Shown: piece after piece, positions 58,659 to 64,000 of the stretch
Layout: each line of letters begins with the position of its first letter
Numbering within the stretch: position 1 is the stretch's first letter
Assembly (NCBI RefSeq): GCF_037975245.1
Contig: NC_092576.1
Coordinates: 6,368,001 to 6,432,000 of the forward strand
Reading direction: 5' to 3'
Source: Apostichopus japonicus
Taxonomy: Eukaryota; Echinodermata; Holothuroidea; Aspidochirotida; Stichopodidae
Length of the DNA stretch: 64,000 nucleotides
Notes under the pieces: model-generated
Databases searched by the model: none
What the model was told of the DNA's origin: nothing
The model's input: only the letters and a program-made list of their open reading frames with translations
Position numbers and translations under genes: made by a program

Positions 58659-60520
58659 TTGTTTATATACCGTGCCTACAATGAACCGGTAACATCTTAA
58701 ACCTCTGCGCCCTCTATGTCTGGACCTCTCCCTTCTCATTCTACCACCCAAAGTGCTCAGACGTTTGTTATGAGCTTGAATTTTCAAAGCAAAGCTAAAG
58801 CTTCGAGTGAATAAACAATTGATTTAATTTCTTACAGTACCACATGGTCGACCACATTTACGTCATTTCTCCCGAATTTTATGTAACTCCTGAGTTACAT
58901 ACCCAGGAAAGTAGCCTAAAGCGGCTCAGCGAAGTCAGCTGGAGTACATAATATAATCAATAAATTGCATGACTTGTTAAAGACTTTTACCTTGACACAA
59001 TTTTGAACGACCCAAGATATTCACAAATTTTTGTATTGTACTGACAGCAATTTTGCCTGCAATCACTTTTTCCTTCCTCCTCTGGGAATTCATAGATTCT
59101 TTTTTAACTTGCTTTTACTTGTGATTAAAGTTGATCTGACAAGATAATTAGACTATAATTGGATTAATAAGACCAGACAGCTTGTAAACTTCCCTCAAAC
59201 TTGGTTAGCCTGGTGACCTCTTAATCCTCTTCAACATGAGATAAACAAACAATTTACCATGTAAACATAATGAAAACAGACCCTTAATTCTTCTATACTT
59301 TCTGTACAGGTAGAGGTCTATGAGGTTTAGATCAGGACAACAAACAATTCACATCTTATCTGATTTTTGCCTGATTTTTGTCAGGATCTGTTTTGTGTAA
59401 ATAAACACTCTAAACTTTTCCCACAGTCTAGTTTTTTTCCTGTCTATCTTTTCTTTTCCACAACACAGTGCTATTAAACTCAGCAGCTAGCCAGCCATCC
59501 CTGCATTATTTCAAGTCTGCTTGGATCTACTACAAGGGGCAAATTTATTTACAAAACTCAAAATTCACTTTGCAAGAGAGAGGAAAAAAGTCCCATGTAC
59601 TGACAAAGAAAGAGAAAGAACAAAAATAAAAGGAAAAAAAAAATGAAAAAAAAAAAGGGAATTGATGACCTTTAAAACCCCAACCATACCAAGCATGGAT
59701 TTTAGAAAACCATTTGTCTCATTCCTGCTCTCTGCCTAACCCCAAAAAAAGAAGAAAAAAAATGAGTAGCCATCTGGATCCTGTCAAGATATGGAGTTAT
59801 GATATATGATATGGGCTTATTACAGCTCCATCAATGAAGACCCTAGCCTTCTAGCCTATCAATCATTTCATGCAGTGAATTACTATCTCTTTATAAATAC
59901 CTTAGGGTCTGGGCTCCCAGAGTAGAAGATAATGAAGAATATTAGACCTTTGACCTCTGAGCGCTTCTTACCAGCTTTCATTACAGTTGGAAATGTGCCT
60001 TCCAGTTGTTAAAACTTGCTTCAATTGTGCTAGAAAATTGGTTAAAATTTGTTGTACTTTTAGGAGGTTACGTGTGACCTTTCTGGGGTTTAAGTGCCGA
60101 ACTCTAGAGGTACAAACTGCTACAGTAATCATATGTATATCTTACATATAGGTTGGTGTATTATTAAGTCAGTGTTACATGCTCATTAGGGAATTGTAGT
60201 CTGTCTTCAATAATAATTTGCTCAATATGAAGTGACTTTGATCCCAAAAAGAAACATTTCTTTCCACCCCCACATATACGTACAAAGTTATGTGGTTGGT
60301 GAAATGAAGATGTTTGGTATGCAAAAGACATATGTACAAATATGTACAGTGTAATAGTTTAGTGTTGTACTGTATCAGATCTATCTGTAGGTAGAAAACA
60401 GGAATATATGCATCTAGATTAATATGCTCAGAACTGTATAAATATGATGATCATGTTAAGTCTTTCAGATATATTTGGAGAAAATATTTCAAAGTCAGGT
60501 TAGGTAAATTATAAAACTTT
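58659..60520 (+). other. Probable ephrin-like gene intron, part 3
   Basis: A-rich and GA-rich runs at 59610-59660; nothing else recognised. Confidence 0.4.
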
Positions 60521-60800
60521 TCAATAATTTAAAAAGGACAAATTGTTTCCCAATTAAAGCACTGGACTAGTAAGATTTCTGCCGTTCTTTTTCTGATGTT
60601 TGTCTTATTTTTTTGTTTATTTATTTTTATTTGTTTTCTGATACAGGATAATGTTCTGATCATGTTTAAATTGAATAAAACGTAAAAAAATTCATGTATT
60701 GCATCAATAATTAAAAAAGGACAAATTGTTTCCAAATTAAAGCACTGGACTAGTAAGATTTTTGCCATTCTTCTTCTGATAATGTTTGTATTATTTTTAT
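60521..60800. repeat. ~95-bp direct repeat at 183-bp spacing
   Basis: Copies start at 60521 and 60704. Both contain AAAGGACAAATTGTTTCC and TTAAAGCACTGGACTAGTAA, then a T-rich end. Confidence 0.92.
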
Positions 60801-61679
60801 TTTTTTTAATAAATGCTGGAATTCCTCAGATAATATATATACAGTAACTTTGGACACATTATGCTTGAACCCTCTTCAAGGGCCAGGAGTCTCGGATTAC
60901 CTCCATGTGTTATGTGATTTTGCTAATTGTATAATCTGTTGTGTGGAACACTTTTAAAGGAATAACAATACCCCCTGCTGGTTGCAGAAATTTATGTTAG
61001 GCAATTTTCGTCATCATATCGACACCTTTTTATCCAGAGACCAGTTCGACCATAAAAATTTATTGTTAAATTTTTTAACGACTTTAAATACCAAACAACC
61101 GTTTGTTAATAAATATAACCCAGAAGACCACCCGGGTAGAGAGAAAAAAAAAAAAAAAATACCGACTCGATTTGTGTACTTCAGCCATTCTTACAGATCA
61201 GTTTAGCCTTCCGTATTTGGCTATTAATACCCCCGCCTGTTTGCAAACAAAAGGGTTAACTCACAATAGCCCTGAGCCATCTTGACTCAACTGGAAGAGC
61301 CCAACAGATGCTGTACGGTTCGGTCAGGACATTGCTGGCATATTTGACCTATTGTTATGTTAATTATACAATCAATCACCAAGGAATGGCAAATGGTCAC
61401 CAATCTCACCCCTGTTAGCACAGAAAGGCTCCCGAAGCACAATGAGGCACTTACCTTGGCACAAGAGAAATGATATTGATTTGATCTCGTCTGAAAAAAG
61501 AGTAGAGCGGACGGAGTACATGATGAATTCAGACAAGTTATGTCATGAATGTTTAGCATGGGTCTTACTGTGAGTCTAAAGTTTGTAAAACCCAGGCCTA
61601 GAAGTTCACAAGTGTAGCAGCCACTTGGTGAGAAAACTGTTGTTGGAACTTTCCTGGCCTAGGAAAGAATTTTTCACCC

Positions 61680-62075
61680 ACTTTATACTCCTTCCTTATT
61701 TTCCCCCTCCATATCCCCTCTCAATTTGTCCTCACCCCTTCTTCCTCATCCCATCATCTTCACCCGTTCCACCTCTCACTTGTTGCCCCTTCTTTTCTCC
61801 CCTCTCTCTCTCCCCCACCCAACAAACTCTCTCCCACCCCAACAAAATTGTTACCTGCAGGATTTTTCATCAGAATGTTTGACCCACTGCACGACTTTCA
61901 CTCGCCTTCCCTCCTCACTATTTTCATCTCTCCCCTTGTTCTTCATCACTCCTCATCCTTTCCTCCTCACCCCTTCTACCCAGATCTCACTATCCCCTCA
62001 CCCCATCCACCTCTCAGGTACCCTCCCTTTCATCCCTCATCTCCCCTCCTTTACTCCCCCACCCCAACAAAACAG
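61680..62075. repeat. Pyrimidine-rich CCTC/CATC tract with two CACCCCAACAAAA copies
   Basis: Almost pure C/T over most of the region, with C(T)CCCACCCCAACAAAA near 61833 and 62058. This is low complexity; overlapping Pro/Ser-rich frames here are artefacts. Confidence 0.85.
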
Positions 62076-62439
62076 TTATGTACAACAAGCCTGGAACCTG
62101 AGACTGTTACATTACCAACAGGTTGAGACTTGCAATGTTTGTGTCTGTTTTGCTGTTGTTATTGTTTCCATTGTGAGGATGCCTTCTATATTCTAAGCTT
62201 CCGTAATCTCTCATTTATTGATCGGTACTTGCGTAATAATACAGGAACGTCACAGCTGAGCCCTCTGTACTTTGAAAATGACCCTTGACCTTGTTCTTTC
62301 CCTGAACAGAACAAAATCCAAGAGATGAAACTTTCAGCTTTTGAAATTGAATTTTGGAAGATTTACATGTATATAAACATTGAAGCCCACCCGCATGTGC
62401 TGGCAAAGTGGTCCCTCATTATATCATATCTCAGCTTTC

Positions 62440-62524
62440 TTTGTAAAGCGCCTTGAGCTGTGACTTTTGTCTACTGATTTGGCGCTATATATAAGTCTCA
62501 TTGAGAGATGATTATTATTACTAT
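62440..62524 (+). mobile_element. SINE/L2-type 3' tail
   Basis: TTGTAAAGCGCCTTGAGCTG, then TTTGGCGCTATATATAAG, ending in (ATT)n. This matches the widely shared AAAGCGC(T/C)TTGAG...GGCGCTATATAA 3' tail of V-SINE and L2-clade retroelements, with a microsatellite terminus. The 5' body is not recognised, as expected for truncated insertions. Confidence 0.6.
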
Positions 62525-64000
62525 TTAAAATAGATTGAATGTTTGCATAGTATATAGAATCTACTGTATGAACATAATCCAATGGCTTTACAATTATCTC
62601 TCACAAAGTTATGCATATCCTTTACCTTCAAAATATCATCCTTCCAATCATAATTTTGACACCAATTGGAAAGAAAAAAAGAACATATTTTTACCCTTTT
62701 TTTTTGTCCCTATAGCAATTTCTTAGAAACGTCATCCGCAGCGTATCTGCCAATAACCTTAATTTATTTTCTCAGTTAATTTATTCTGCATCATTATAAA
62801 TTGCGGAGACATGAGCTGTAAATCATCTCATTTGGAGCACACTGAGGGATGATCTAAGAGGATTCTAAGAGGTTATCCCCCGAAAAATAATTTGATTCCT
62901 CTCACGTAAATTAGATCTCAGAAAAGAAAACATATGTTAGGCTTTTTGATTTTGGGAGAATTTTTTTTAATGAATCTAAATCATATATAACAAATAGAAA
63001 AAGAATGAACACAAAATAAGATTATAGACTTAACATGTAAGAGACAGGAAGGAAAAATTTTTCTTTGCCCTGGGCTGATTTTATTAACGAGGATAGTGTG
63101 ATATTAATCCCCAGACTAGGCAGGATGACCCCCAGGGCTCAGAGGCTCCAGTTGGGGGAGGGTCGCTTGTGGCTGCGGCGGTTGTTGCCATGGGGAATGA
63201 AATAAAAGATTGAGTATTGCATTAATTTTTGACAAATAAACAATTGTGAATAGGCTTGGATGTTTTCCATTTTGCTGGAGTGCATCCGTGGTTAAACAAG
63301 GTCGTTTTTGCTATGAAGTGTAATGGTTGGATTTGAGCAGGAGGATATAAATAATACCAGTGGTTAGGAAAGATCGAAGTATAGGGCTTTGCTGATATTA
63401 TCAACATTTTGAGTTGGGTTTGATAACTATTTTGATTTTGGATTTTGGAGAAGTTTATTTGGTGCTGTGATTCCCATAACTCTTCAAATTTCTCTAATAA
63501 TGAAGTAAAAAATGACAGAAAAAATTCTCCAATTTGCTTTTCATATGTGATAATGTACTAATGAATGAAAAGTGCCTAAATTGGTGAAGAAATGTAATGA
63601 ATATGACCAAATTTATTCGTCATTCACTTGTTAAGGTAATTAAATTTTACTTTATGTAGCAATCTATGGAATTGCCTTTTAAACATCATAATCAACTTTG
63701 CTTTAGATTCTTAAATAGGGTCTTTAAAAACCTCTGGTAATTGATGCCACTGTAGCTTAAAACCTGCTTGTACATGTATACTACTTAAGTATCAAGTATT
63801 TCTCTTGTACACATTTCAAATGTTTATCAATACATATCACTTAAAGTGCATTAGACCAGCTATAGTGCAGTCTCTATATGTCCACACAGTTGCACCAACA
63901 GTCACGTAGTAAATTCTAAACAAGTAAACCTTGATGCTCCAACAGAAGAAGTGTTCCCTAAACAGTTTGATCATATCTTATCTCTTCTCCTCCTCATCAA
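62525..64000. other. Non-coding DNA to the window end
   Basis: AT-rich. A locally GC-richer patch with CCCCCAGGGCTCAGAGG at ~63128-63200 is the only contrast. No exon recognised. Confidence 0.4.

Noticed and set aside
61625-62196. Overlapping Pro/Ser-rich frames up to 156 residues
   Set aside because: Produced by the pyrimidine-rich tract; three frames are open at once, as expected for low complexity.

Overview
The window is animal nuclear DNA. It has split genes with GT-AG introns, an AT-rich background, many minisatellites and short DNA transposons, and no bacterial gene organisation. The protein families (a TRIM-type coiled-coil/beta-propeller protein, an IGHMBP2/SMUBP-2 helicase and a probable ephrin) and the general look of the DNA suggest a marine deuterostome. 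An echinoderm, perhaps a sea cucumber, is my best guess, but the sequence alone does not prove it.

Layout. (1) 1-1476, plus strand: 3' part of a TRIM-like gene, cut by the window edge. (2) 1477-3876: tail-to-tail intergenic DNA with a ~183-bp tandem repeat and a ~20-bp minisatellite. (3) 3877-27062, minus strand: a complete IGHMBP2 (SMUBP-2) gene. I reconstructed 15 coding exons with consistent splice phases, giving 3126 nt of CDS and 1041 residues. All superfamily-1 helicase motifs, the R3H domain and the AN1 zinc finger are present. Its introns are loaded with minisatellites. (4) 27063-44464: head-to-head intergenic or upstream DNA holding a 19-copy 32-bp array, a 1.6-kb hAT-type element with a perfect 8-bp target duplication, a 205-bp MITE, two foldback elements in opposite orientation and other repeats. 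(5) 44465-44673, plus strand: a first coding exon with a signal peptide and an ephrin-like mature N-terminus, ending at a strong splice donor. (6) 44674-64000: no recognisable exon; probably the long first intron of that gene, with scattered repeats.

The most unusual structure is in IGHMBP2 intron 3. About 1.3 kb of tandem repeats directly downstream of exon 3 is built from the end of exon 3 plus its splice donor. The intron therefore carries many copies of the authentic exon/intron junction. A short GCATG microhomology on either side of the junction suggests how the first 58-bp duplication arose.

No operon, CRISPR array, rRNA or convincing tRNA gene was seen. The three genes are unrelated in function: ubiquitin-type signalling or RNA binding, RNA/DNA helicase work in translation, and contact signalling.
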